A stretch of 64,000 nucleotides of DNA from CAITWF01 sp038231575 (GTDB taxonomy: Bacteria > Verrucomicrobiota > Verrucomicrobiia > Opitutales > Opitutaceae). The stretch spans positions 5,192 through 69,191 of the forward strand of contig JBBRLB010000013.1 of assembly GCA_038231575.1 (NCBI GenBank). The letters run 5' to 3'. Under the pieces are notes generated by a model. The model had not been told where the DNA came from and did no database searches. It saw only the letters and a list, made by a program, of their open reading frames with translations. The position numbers were made by a program, and so were the translations under genes. Position 1 is the stretch's first letter, and each line of letters starts with the position of its first letter. Shown piece by piece: positions 10,101-18,310 of the stretch.

Positions 10101-10273
10101 ACGGAGACGGCCTCGAGCTTGATGACGTCTTCGCCGGGATTTTTTTCGGCCGGGGCCGCCGCGGGGGCGACGGCTTGAGCGAACAGCGAGGCCGTCGCAA
10201 GGACGGCGATCGCAGGAAGGAGGATGCGCGCTGAGCGCACCCAACGCAGTAGGGCGGTTTTGTTAGTTTGCAT
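7127..10273 (-). CDS. TonB-dependent outer-membrane receptor
   Basis: 1048 aa from the ATG at 10273 (MQTNKTALLRW), which gives a long signal peptide ending near ASLFAQA. The same frame is open a further 47 codons upstream, but those residues look like non-coding translation. A plug domain lies at about 55-185 (EAVSVTGSNFKR, LNGRRLVPHP, IDVLRDGASSIYGSDAVAGVINY). A beta-barrel follows and ends in a terminal Phe (ELDRQF), as required for BAM insertion. It should import a bulky substrate using the proton motive force; the ligand is not shown. The architecture resembles the large verrucomicrobial/Caulobacter receptors used for glycans or peptides rather than a siderophore receptor, but this is inference. 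It is the only gene before its own terminator. Confidence 0.9.
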   Translation of the reverse strand: MQTNKTALLRWVRSARILLPAIAVLATASLFAQAVAPAAAPAEKNPGEDVIKLEAVSVTGSNFKRLDQEKVLPVTVFSKESLDLRNALTAVEVLTALPIVTNVPVNESTSGGAGVRGDGATINMRGIGAGNTLVLLNGRRLVPHPITGGDNGVNTFSPNVNQLPNQGISHIDVLRDGASSIYGSDAVAGVINYVMREDFRGSEFRLRYGMPERKGGQSVQGTLTYGTGLKNNKGSFLTTLDATYRDAIYLRDRRFSANAKHIDVAPAPFNVAGSTFDGQSATGLFPTFRIGASTTANYLRPVNGTLAFTTAAPTRAANPEYYLNINAYTMALPRTSRMNWFTRATYDLNDRITAFGDFSYYHSKSDLVRQPIALNAPSADSLKLAGSTDSLYFKQVSVDNPYNPYGSRFYSSTGANNADGTARLTGTPQSIVWLTGTLKDLAPEHVQVHSNTYRGVAGLKGKFFDTWSWESGVLYTRASTKDVSLTAVRETALSAAILKTDASAYNPFGYTFKVAGGAVVPDQVYHNPASSMPFVQIWRHDGFSSLGSIDVRTSGEIFHLWSGASSLAVGGEWRKEEYIETRAPYSGLNPASSGLDPNDNDFVTASAKPDAVGERTVASGYAETVIPLVAPNNNVPLVSSLELTGSARFEHYSDFGNTTRPKVGLNWKPYRGLMIRSSFNEGFSAPNLATLYAPLQFTVDSQPGTTDLYRNPYTNEGAYVQKNFTSGNASLKPVTSIGKTIGLVFEIPKVKGLTVTADYWQIAQTNVINTLSSTQLLTNDAALLNAYTAAQLAAGKTIGQIDLGSGTANYKGSPDVIRNPVGAPDQALFNTYNATHASAPAAVAGTIASRSVKFVNLADAYVSGWDMSLNYVLPKMEIGQFNFNTDWSYLIRSYLRKNIPNAAAITTDRMNFDGTTRWRGSASLSWRKGNWSAGTSAYYTGRYSDTASTTAALYTSLGAPNYLSRTFTDNAYAYRYVIHDNVTFNAFTGYRFGTNSGKWLSRSAVKVGVVNLLGRKPPLTSGSFGYSSSVAGTQVAGRTWTLELDRQF

Positions 10274-10466
10274 GGTAGTCGGGTGCCGGCAAAACCGGCG
10301 CGAAGAATGAGTCAAGCGGAGGGAGAGTAAGTTTCGTGAATGGCGAAACTCAACAAAAACGAGACGAAAGACCGTGACGGGCGACCAATGGGCCCCGGGG
10401 TGTAACGAGGCCAAGGCGGCGGCGAGGCTGTTGGGAGCAAGATTTCCACCGCACGTCGACCGCTCC

Positions 10467-12083
10467 TCAATTCAGCGTGAGACCGTGGCGCTCCAGCGTC
10501 GCCCCGAGTTCACGATCGTAGTTGGCCTGGGCGCGGCGCTGATCGGCGAGGGCGCGGGCGTAGCTGTTTTGCGCGGAGGACAGGATTTCCTGCTGCTGCA
10601 GCACGAAAAAAGTGGAACTCGTGCCGGCCTTGAAACGCTTCTGCTCGTTTTCGAGCGCTTGCTCCGCGAGCTCGAACGCGATCTTGTCGGCGGCGACGCG
10701 CTGCCGCGTGGTCTCGATCTGGCCGGCGGCGGCGGTGACGGAGAGCATGATGTCCTGCTCGAGGCGCGTGAGATCGGCCTCGCCCTGGCGGAGGTTGAGC
10801 TTGGCGGCCCGCGCGCGACCGCGGCCTTCGGCGAACGCGAGCGGGATGCGGACGACCATGCCAGCGGAGTAGGAGCGCGCATCCTCGTCGCGCACCTGAT
10901 CGCGCGCGGTGCGAAAGTCGCGGTTCGCGCCGCTGTAGCCGTAGCTGCCGACGAAATCGAGGCGCGGCAGCAGGGCGCTTTGCGCCGCGGAATAGTTGGC
11001 GCGATCGATCGCGACACCAAGCCGAGCGCCTTGATAGTCGGGACGGTGATCGAGCGCGTGCTTCACGTCGACCGCGGGATCGACGGTGAGGTCGGCGGCG
11101 GGCGCGAGCGCGACAATTTCGAAATCCGGGCCGGCGGTGCGGAACGCCACGTCGCCGGTCAGGAGGCGGAGTTGGTTCTCGACGTCCCGCATCTGGCGAT
11201 CGGCAAGCAGCACGGTTTCCTCGCGGTTGGCGACGCGCGCGTGGGCTTGGATGACTTCGGCGTCGGACGTGGCGCCGACCTTGAGCTTCTTTTGATTCTC
11301 GTCGAAGAGTTGCGCCGCGCCGTCGCGGGAAAGCTTCGCGATGCGGAGATTGTCGCGCGCCTGCTGGAGATTGTTGTAGGCGAAGATGACGTTGGTCACG
11401 ACATCGATCACCGTCTGGCGGTGCTGCCAGTCGGAGATACCGCGGTTGGCTTTCGCGATGCGCAGATTGGCAAGCGTGAAGCCAAAACCGAAACCGCGCA
11501 GCAACGGCTGCGTGACGCTGATGCCGCCGAAGGTGGTGTAGTTGTCGGCGAAGGCGTTGAAGGAGCCGCGCGAGTTTTGCGCGTTGGCGCCGAGGCTGTA
11601 GGTCATGCCCCAGGGCATGAGGCCGTCGAGCGAGAGGGCGTAATCGTCGTTCTGCGCGAGGGGACGGCGCGTGAACGGCGGGAGGGCGCCGGCGGTTTCC
11701 GCCTCGCTGTAGGAGCGGCGAAAAGTGAGCGCTGGATCGAAGGCGCCGTAGGCGGTGAGGACGTTGGCGCGCGCAATTTGCGGGGAGAACGCGCTGACCT
11801 TCACGCGCTGGTTGTTTTCGAGTGCAAGCCGGATGGCGTGGTCGAGCGACAACGGCTCGGCACGCAGGCCGGCGACGAACCAGGCGGCGAGCACGACGGG
11901 CAGCACGCGGCGCAACGCCGGGCGGTGCGCCGCGCGGGCGAGGAGGGAGGTGTGCTGCGGCAAGAGCAGTGCGGCCTGCCGCTGCGGTGGCGCGGGCGTG
12001 GCGGCGCTGCGACCACCGCTGGCGATGAGCCCGGTGATGGCGTGCAGATAGTTTTGGATGGCGAGGGTCGGAGACGGGCGCAT
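10467..12083 (-). CDS. TolC family outer-membrane efflux protein
   Basis: 538 aa as drawn. The first 60 residues are atypical, and a signal peptide is visible only around residues 58-75 (RRVLPVVLAAWFVAGLRA), so the true start may be internal and non-ATG. The two OEP repeats are clear: LSLDHAIRLALENN with VTQPLLRGFG in the first half, and a second half with the RPDYQGARLGV and LPRLDFVGSYGYSG motifs, then long helical segments. It would form the trimeric outer-membrane channel of a tripartite exporter. The ABC ATPase stops 31 nt upstream, so they are co-transcribed. No HlyD adaptor or permease is adjacent; the nearest permeases are the array starting at 18.3 kb. Confidence 0.85.
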   Translation of the reverse strand: MRPSPTLAIQNYLHAITGLIASGGRSAATPAPPQRQAALLLPQHTSLLARAAHRPALRRVLPVVLAAWFVAGLRAEPLSLDHAIRLALENNQRVKVSAFSPQIARANVLTAYGAFDPALTFRRSYSEAETAGALPPFTRRPLAQNDDYALSLDGLMPWGMTYSLGANAQNSRGSFNAFADNYTTFGGISVTQPLLRGFGFGFTLANLRIAKANRGISDWQHRQTVIDVVTNVIFAYNNLQQARDNLRIAKLSRDGAAQLFDENQKKLKVGATSDAEVIQAHARVANREETVLLADRQMRDVENQLRLLTGDVAFRTAGPDFEIVALAPAADLTVDPAVDVKHALDHRPDYQGARLGVAIDRANYSAAQSALLPRLDFVGSYGYSGANRDFRTARDQVRDEDARSYSAGMVVRIPLAFAEGRGRARAAKLNLRQGEADLTRLEQDIMLSVTAAAGQIETTRQRVAADKIAFELAEQALENEQKRFKAGTSSTFFVLQQQEILSSAQNSYARALADQRRAQANYDRELGATLERHGLTLN

Positions 12084-12113
12084 GAGGCGGGAAAGGCGGG
12101 CGGGCGGCGGGAA

Positions 12114-12779
<666 letters not shown>

Positions 12780-12823
12780 GGGGAGCGAGAGCGGAACGGA
12801 CGCGGGAAAAACGGAAGCAAAAA

Positions 12824-13075
12824 TCACTCCATGAAAAGATGGGCGGGGCGGGCGGAGGAGCGTTCGCGCTTGGGAGCGGACGGCGGCGGCGCGGCGGGAG
12901 TGCCGGGGCTTTTTTTCGCGGATGAGGACGAATCAGCGTCGGTGTGCGGTGCGGCGGGCGTAGCGGCCGCGGTGTTGGCAGTCACCGTGGAGGACAGACA
13001 CTCGGAATCGCTCGGGCGGGCCGAGACCAACGGCGGCAGGAAAAAAAACAGCGGAGCAAGGAGGAGCGATTTCAT
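12824..13075 (-). CDS. small secreted Ser/Pro/Ala-rich protein
   Basis: 83 aa from an ATG at 13075. A short signal peptide (MKSLLLAPLFFFLPPLVSA) is followed by a low-complexity tail rich in Ser, Thr, Pro and Ala with no recognisable domain. The frame continues 34 codons upstream without a better start. The stop lies 45 nt before the ABC ATPase start, so it may open the ATPase-TolC transcript. I do not recognise a family. It could be non-coding by chance, but the signal sequence at the start of the frame argues for a real gene. Confidence 0.5.
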   Translation of the reverse strand: MKSLLLAPLFFFLPPLVSARPSDSECLSSTVTANTAAATPAAPHTDADSSSSAKKSPGTPAAPPPSAPKRERSSARPAHLFME

Positions 13076-13218
13076 CGTGGTGGAGGGTGGATGGGGGGCG
13101 CGCGGCAGGAGTTGCGCGCCCAGTTTAGCAACGCGTGTGCCGCCATCCATGCGCGCGCCCAAACCACCGCCAGCCAACGTTTAGAAATTCTCGGCCTCCT
13201 GGCAGACGGGGGCGTTGT

Positions 13219-13261
13219 TTCCGTTAACGGAATCTGGGTTTCCCAAAAACGGGAAACCCAG
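13219..13261. terminator. double palindrome, probable terminator of the NHL/Ig gene
   Basis: A 14-bp perfect palindrome (TTCCGTTAACGGAA, 13219-13232) abuts a perfect 11-bp hairpin (CTGGGTTTCCC, loop AAAAAC, 13234-13261). It sits just past the stop codon of the minus-strand gene at 13284. There is no long U tract, so a terminator role is likely but not certain. Confidence 0.55.
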
Positions 13262-13283
13262 TCTGGGTGCTCCGCCAGGCCGA

Positions 13284-16214
13284 TCAGGGCACTTCGTAGA
13301 CCTCGACGAGAACGAGGCCGGCGGTGCTGCCGTTGCCGGCAACTTGGACGGTGTAATCGCCGGACGGAAGATTCGCGAGCACGGCGGCGTCTTTCGAGGT
13401 CGTGGGAATCGCAAAGGCACCGACCGCGGTGAACGCGCTGCTGAGCTGCGTGGTGCCGGCCCAGTCGTCGTTCGCCGCGAGCACCGAGGAGCCGGTGCCG
13501 AAGAGCGTGAGCTTGGGATCGGCGACAAAGCCGCTCGTCACGCCGACGGCCGCGAGACCGGGACCGACGGCGCGGACGACGACGGATTTACTGCCCGTGC
13601 CGCGGAGGACGAAGCCGATGGTGAAGCCGTCGCCGAGATTTTTCAGGACCGACACGTTGATCAGCCGCGGGCCGGTGGCGGTGAAGTCGCCGGAAGGCGT
13701 CGCATCGTAAACTTCGGCGATGACGACACCGGTGCCCGTGTTGGCCGCGGACACTTTCACGGAGTTGTCGCGCGTGGTGATGTTTCCGAGTGCGGCGGCA
13801 TCGAGAGAGCCGGCGCTGGAATAAGGGAAGGCGCCGACGCTGGCGAAGGCGTTGCTCAGCGTAGTGGAACCGCCCCAGTTGTCATTTTCCCCTGTCTTCG
13901 TGGGGCCGGCGAAAAGCTCGAGCTTCGGATCGGCGAGCGTGCCACCGACGCCAAGTGCACCCAGAGACGGACCGGCGGCGCGGATGACGAGCGGCTTGGG
14001 ATTGCCCGCGCTCGAATTGCCGACGACATAGCCGAGCGTGAACGCGTCACCCGCCGACGCGAGCGACGTGAGGATCGAAAGATTGATCAGGTGCGCGGCG
14101 GGGGCGGTGTTGACCACCGCCGTCACCGTTAGCACCGCGGCGCTGCTCGTCACGTTCGTGCTGCCCGAGGTGACGACGACGGTGTAGCTCGCGGCGTCGG
14201 AGGTTTGAGCACTGGCGATGTTGTAGCTCGCGCTGGTTGCACCGGAAATGTTCGCGCCGTCCTTCTGCCACTGATAGCTGAGACTCGAGCCGGTGGCGGC
14301 GACGGTGAACATGACGCCCTGGCCGGCCGTCACGCTCTGGCTGGCGGGCTGCGTGGCAATGGTGATGGAACTGGAGCCGACCGTAAGGACCGCTGGGGCG
14401 CTGGGCTGAGTCGTGCCGCCCGAGGTCACGATGACGGTGTAGTTACCGGCATCGGAGGATTGGGCGCTCGGAATCGTATAACTCGCGCTCGTCGCACCGG
14501 CGAGATTGGACCCGTTCTTCTGCCACTGGTAAGTCAGGTTGGTGCCGGTGGCCGTGACACTGAAGGTCACGCTCTGGCCGACACTCACATTTCGGCTGGC
14601 GGGCTGGGCCACAATCGTGATCGAGTTGCTGCCGACCGGCAAAACCACGAGCGTGGCGGACGCAGTTTCCGACGCGCTTCCCGCATTCACCGCCACGGTG
14701 TAGGCGCCGGCGTCACCGGGCTGCACCGAAGCGATGGAATAATTCGCACTGGTCGCGCCGGAGATAGCACTGCCGTTCTTCGACCATTGGTAGGTCGGGG
14801 AGCTTCCGCTCGCCACCACACTAAAGGTGGCGCTTTGCCCAACCGTGATCGCCTGGCTGAGCGGTCGCGAGGTAATGGGACCCACCCCTGCGGCGACCAC
14901 GGTCAGACTGGCTTGGGCACTATCGACGGTGCCGTCCGTGCCGCTGATGCGCACCGAATAAACCGCTTCATCATTGGCGGTGACGGCGGAAAGCGCATAG
15001 GTCGGAGTGGTGGCGCCGGAGATCGAGACGCTGTTTTTCAGCCATTGATACGTCAGCCCCGACCCGCTCGCGACGACGCCGAAAGACACGCTTTGCCCGG
15101 CATTGATGATTTGGGCGAGAGGTTGCGCCGCGATGGACGGTAACGCGGCCGTGCTCGCGGGCACGGCCCGGCGGATGAGATTGTTCCCGGTGTCGGCGAC
15201 ATAAACCGTGTTGCCGTCGGCGACGATGCCCGTGGGATTATAGAACCGCACGGACGCGCCGACGCTATCGATGGCGCCGACCACGCCCTCGGCGCCGGCC
15301 ACCTTTGTCACGGTGCTGCCCGTGATCCGGCGCAGCACACTGTTGCCGTAATCCGACACAAAGAGATCGCCGTTGCTGTTGACCGAAACGGACCGCGGTT
15401 GGCTGAAGCGGGCGACCGCGGTCGATCCATCTTGGAACCCGCTCACGCCTGAGACGCCGGCCACGGTGGTTACGACGCCCGCGGGAGTGACTTTGCGGAT
15501 GGCGTTGTTGCCGTAGTCGGCGACGTAGACATTCCCGGCGGTGTCAACCGTCACGCCCCACGGGTTGTTGAACCGCGCCGCACTCCCGGCGCCGTCGATA
15601 AATCCGGATTGTTGCGGGGCGCCGGCCAGCGTTGAAACCGTGCCGCCGGCCGTGATCTTGCGAATCGTGTTATTGCCGCCGTCGGCGACATAGAGGTTTC
15701 CGCTGCTGTCGATCGCGAGCCCATACGGCAAAAAGAATCGCGCCGAAGTGCCCGCGCCGTCAGTGGCGCCAAACTGGAACGCCGCCCCGGCGAAGGTCGT
15801 GACCGCGCCGGCCGGCGTAATTTTCCGAATGGTGGAGTTGGTGACCTCTGCCACATAGACGTTGCCCGACCCATCGACCGCAATGCCGATCGGAGAATTA
15901 AACCGCGCCGTGCTTCCCGTGCCGTCGGCCGAGCCCGAGACTCCCGCGGAACCGGCCAGCGTCGAGACCACCCGGCCCGGCGAAATCTTCCGGATCGTGT
16001 GGCCGACCGTGTCGGTCACATAAAGATTTTTTGCCGCATCGATCGCAATGCCCGAGGGACTGTTGAACGTTCCGGGAGTGCCGTCGACCCCGCCCGCGGA
16101 ACTCGCCGAGCCGGCGAAGGAGGTGACCGAATAGTCTTCTGCGCGCAGCGAGGCCGCGAATCCGAGCATTAACAGGACGCTAGCACGAACCAGAGCGGGG
16201 AGATAATTTTTCAT
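13284..16214 (-). CDS. secreted NHL-repeat / Ig-like protein
   Basis: 976 aa from the ATG at 16214 with a signal peptide ending near ASLRAED. Residues about 20-375 hold six or so NHL repeats (GIAIDxxGNLYVxDxxNxTIRKI), predicting a beta-propeller. About 380-710 holds four Ig-like domains (YQWxKNG, SDAGxYTV), the second to fourth nearly tandem copies. The C-terminus carries two copies of a module (GFTIGFVLRG, VVRAVGPGL, NDDW, ending EVYEVP) shared with the 1531-5181 protein. It is likely exported and displayed. A binding or scaffold role is inferred from domains only. The gene is monocistronic, bounded by the palindromes at 13219-13261 and a 470-bp upstream gap. Confidence 0.87.
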   Translation of the reverse strand: MKNYLPALVRASVLLMLGFAASLRAEDYSVTSFAGSASSAGGVDGTPGTFNSPSGIAIDAAKNLYVTDTVGHTIRKISPGRVVSTLAGSAGVSGSADGTGSTARFNSPIGIAVDGSGNVYVAEVTNSTIRKITPAGAVTTFAGAAFQFGATDGAGTSARFFLPYGLAIDSSGNLYVADGGNNTIRKITAGGTVSTLAGAPQQSGFIDGAGSAARFNNPWGVTVDTAGNVYVADYGNNAIRKVTPAGVVTTVAGVSGVSGFQDGSTAVARFSQPRSVSVNSNGDLFVSDYGNSVLRRITGSTVTKVAGAEGVVGAIDSVGASVRFYNPTGIVADGNTVYVADTGNNLIRRAVPASTAALPSIAAQPLAQIINAGQSVSFGVVASGSGLTYQWLKNSVSISGATTPTYALSAVTANDEAVYSVRISGTDGTVDSAQASLTVVAAGVGPITSRPLSQAITVGQSATFSVVASGSSPTYQWSKNGSAISGATSANYSIASVQPGDAGAYTVAVNAGSASETASATLVVLPVGSNSITIVAQPASRNVSVGQSVTFSVTATGTNLTYQWQKNGSNLAGATSASYTIPSAQSSDAGNYTVIVTSGGTTQPSAPAVLTVGSSSITIATQPASQSVTAGQGVMFTVAATGSSLSYQWQKDGANISGATSASYNIASAQTSDAASYTVVVTSGSTNVTSSAAVLTVTAVVNTAPAAHLINLSILTSLASAGDAFTLGYVVGNSSAGNPKPLVIRAAGPSLGALGVGGTLADPKLELFAGPTKTGENDNWGGSTTLSNAFASVGAFPYSSAGSLDAAALGNITTRDNSVKVSAANTGTGVVIAEVYDATPSGDFTATGPRLINVSVLKNLGDGFTIGFVLRGTGSKSVVVRAVGPGLAAVGVTSGFVADPKLTLFGTGSSVLAANDDWAGTTQLSSAFTAVGAFAIPTTSKDAAVLANLPSGDYTVQVAGNGSTAGLVLVEVYEVP

Positions 16215-16684
16215 CAGGTCACGGATTGAACACGGAACCAAGGGGGCGTTCCAGATGTTTTGTTCCGGGATGACAGGAACAAAGCGCTGCGATGGAATCC
16301 TCGACGGAGCCGCCGTCGTAAACGCCCGGTGAAAATCATGTCGTGCGCAATGCCTTGGTCAGCTTGAGGTGGCTGGCGTCGTGCAGCCAGCAAGGCCGCA
16401 CCCAAAACGACTGCGACTAAAACGACTGCGCAGTGATTCAAGTGCGGGCTCGTTGGACGAGGGCCGGAACCTCATGCTTGCGACGACGAGCCAACAGGCC
16501 GCGGCGGCTCCGGCCAAACCGCGCGACGCCGAACGCCACCTGCACGAGCGATTCGCGCCGAATCATTTTCAGCACCTGCGCCGGCAGGGCGCCGAGGGCC
16601 ATAATTGGCGGAAAGACCTGTTGACGCCGCTCGCTGGCGTCGCCGAGCTGTTTTTTTCTCGAACCCGTTTCCGCTTCACGATCC
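16215..16684. other. 470-bp gap, no confident gene
   Basis: Divergent promoter region between the NHL/Ig gene and the fusion gene at 16685. Two overlapping frames at 16438-16686 (82 codons, minus, hydrophobic helical pattern) and 16473 onward (plus) both have high GC at third positions. Neither matches a family I know, and neither has a ribosome binding site. Treat it as regulatory or decayed sequence. Confidence 0.4.
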
Positions 16685-17770
16685 ATGATTCGCGTCTTCG
16701 TCTCCGGCTGCTACGACATCATCCACGCGGGCCACATCCAATTCTTCCGCGAGGCCCGGGCGCTCGGCGATCATCTGACGGTGTGCTTCGCGTCGAACGA
16801 CGTGCTGTGGCTGCACAAGCAGCGCCGCAGCTCGCTGCCCGACGATCACAAGCGCGCGGTGCTCGCCGCCCTCGACATGGTCGACGAAGTCGTGCTCGGC
16901 GAAGGCCACGAGGAGGGGATCGATTTTCGCGACCACTTCCTGCGATTGCGGCCCGACCTCCTCGCGGTCACGGCGGACGACCAATACGCCCCGCTCAAAC
17001 ACGCGCTCTGCGCGCAGGTCGGCGCGCGTTATGTCGTGCTGCCGAAAACGCCGCCGCAATTCTCGCCGGTCTCGACCACGCAGATCGTGAAATTCATCCG
17101 GGCGCCCGAAGTCGCGCCGCTGCGCGTGGATTTCGCCGGCGGCTGGCTCGACGTGCCGCGGTTCGCGCGCGCCGGCGCCTACGTGGTGAATTGCGCGATT
17201 TCGCCGACAGTTTCACTGCGCGACTGGCCTTATCACCAAAACGCCGGGCTCGGCGGCAGTGGCGCCTGGGCGCTGCTCAACGGCCGGGACGGCGTCGTCT
17301 CCGAACTCGACCTCGGCGTCGGCTGGCAGGATCCCGCGATTATTTCCGAGACGGGATTGTGCGTGTGGCGCAGCGGCAAACGGCCTGAGCTCGAGCTGAA
17401 GCACAACGGCGATTTTCTCCGTGGCCGCCTCGCGCTCTTCTGGACCGGCAACGATCACGACACGCCCGATCTCGTGAACCGGCCACGCGACTTCGACGCG
17501 ATTGAGCGCGCCGGAAAAATTGCGCGCGACGCCGTCTGGCACCGCGATCTCGCGCAACTCGCCGCGGGCGTCCGTGAATCCTACGCGATGCAACTCGGCG
17601 AAGGCATGACGCCGCTGCCGGCGGACGTGATCGGAACGCTCGCCTGCAAATACGCCGGCGGCGGCTTCGGCGGTTACGCCGTTTATCTTTTTGCCGAGCC
17701 CGCGCAGCGCGACGCCGCGTGCGCCCGCCCGAACTTCCGCGCAATCGAGCCCTACGTGGCGCTGCGCTGA
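16685..17770 (+). CDS. cytidylyltransferase-like / GHMP kinase-like fusion
   Basis: 361 aa. Residues 1-138 are a nucleotidyltransferase of the TagD/RfaE (HxGH) superfamily: FVSGCYDIIHAGH with HAGH at 14-17, and the second nucleotide motif STTQIV at about 130. Residues 146-361 resemble GHMP sugar kinases of the HddA/fucokinase kind: RVDFAGGWLDVP with VNCAISP, a glycine loop GLGGSGAW (188-195) and a C-terminal GGGFGGYA. The kinase half is short (about 215 aa against about 330), and its glycine loop is degenerate, so kinase activity is doubtful. The combined parts suggest activation of a sugar phosphate, such as a heptose or fucose, to an NDP-sugar for surface glycans. No glycan genes are adjacent. 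It ends 2 bp before the convergent DUF6265 stop. Confidence 0.75.
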   Translation: MIRVFVSGCYDIIHAGHIQFFREARALGDHLTVCFASNDVLWLHKQRRSSLPDDHKRAVLAALDMVDEVVLGEGHEEGIDFRDHFLRLRPDLLAVTADDQYAPLKHALCAQVGARYVVLPKTPPQFSPVSTTQIVKFIRAPEVAPLRVDFAGGWLDVPRFARAGAYVVNCAISPTVSLRDWPYHQNAGLGGSGAWALLNGRDGVVSELDLGVGWQDPAIISETGLCVWRSGKRPELELKHNGDFLRGRLALFWTGNDHDTPDLVNRPRDFDAIERAGKIARDAVWHRDLAQLAAGVRESYAMQLGEGMTPLPADVIGTLACKYAGGGFGGYAVYLFAEPAQRDAACARPNFRAIEPYVALR

Positions 17771-17771
17771 A

Positions 17772-18263
17772 TTATTTCGCGCGTTGCAAATCGTAGACCT
17801 CGGCCGCCGGTTGCCCCTTTTGATCGCCGGCGAGCGTGATGCGCAGATGATCGGGCGCGACGAGCTCGTAGGTGAACGTCTTCGGGAAATCGTGCGCCTG
17901 ATTTTCGAAGACCGCGCGCTTCGCGCTGGCGTCGAACTTCACGAGCGGAAACACATGCGGGCTGCGCTTGCCGTTCGGGTGGGGAATCAGGACGACCGCG
18001 CCGTCCTTCTCCGTGAACACGACGAGATCATAGAACGTGCAGCGGCCTTTTTCGAATTCGCGGCCCGCGCTCACCATCACGCCGCCCTCGGGTGAGGACG
18101 TGAGTTCTTCCGCCGCCGCGCCGCTGCTGGACGTGCCGCGCCACGAGCCGGAGATAAAGCCGAGCTGGACGACGGTGGTTTTTTCCTGCGCAGGGGCGAT
18201 GCTCGAGAAGAGGACTGCGGCGAGAGAGGCGAAAAGCGAATGAGATAAAAGCTTCAGGTTCAT
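17772..18263 (-). CDS. DUF6265-type exported protein
   Basis: 163 aa from the ATG at 18263, which gives a signal peptide (MNLKLLSHSLFASLAAVLF... APAQ). The mature part follows the DUF6265 pattern: LGFISGSWRG, an EEL/GG(V)MV stretch, then PNG, FENQAHDFP and an R-x-T-LAGD end. Family members are small beta-rich exported proteins of unknown function. The start lies 47 nt past the stop of the permease at 18311, in the same direction, so co-transcription with the permease array is possible. Confidence 0.75.
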   Translation of the reverse strand: MNLKLLSHSLFASLAAVLFSSIAPAQEKTTVVQLGFISGSWRGTSSSGAAAEELTSSPEGGVMVSAGREFEKGRCTFYDLVVFTEKDGAVVLIPHPNGKRSPHVFPLVKFDASAKRAVFENQAHDFPKTFTYELVAPDHLRITLAGDQKGQPAAEVYDLQRAK

Positions 18264-18310
18264 AAAGAGAGGGTGTGGGGCGGTTGAAAAATCAGCCCGC
18301 GGGCGCCGGC

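Noticed and set aside
16369..17388. 339-codon plus-strand frame overlapping the cytidylyltransferase fusion
   Set aside because: From 16685 it runs out of frame with clear HAGH and GHMP motifs. Only the first 70 codons are outside the real gene, and they match nothing known.
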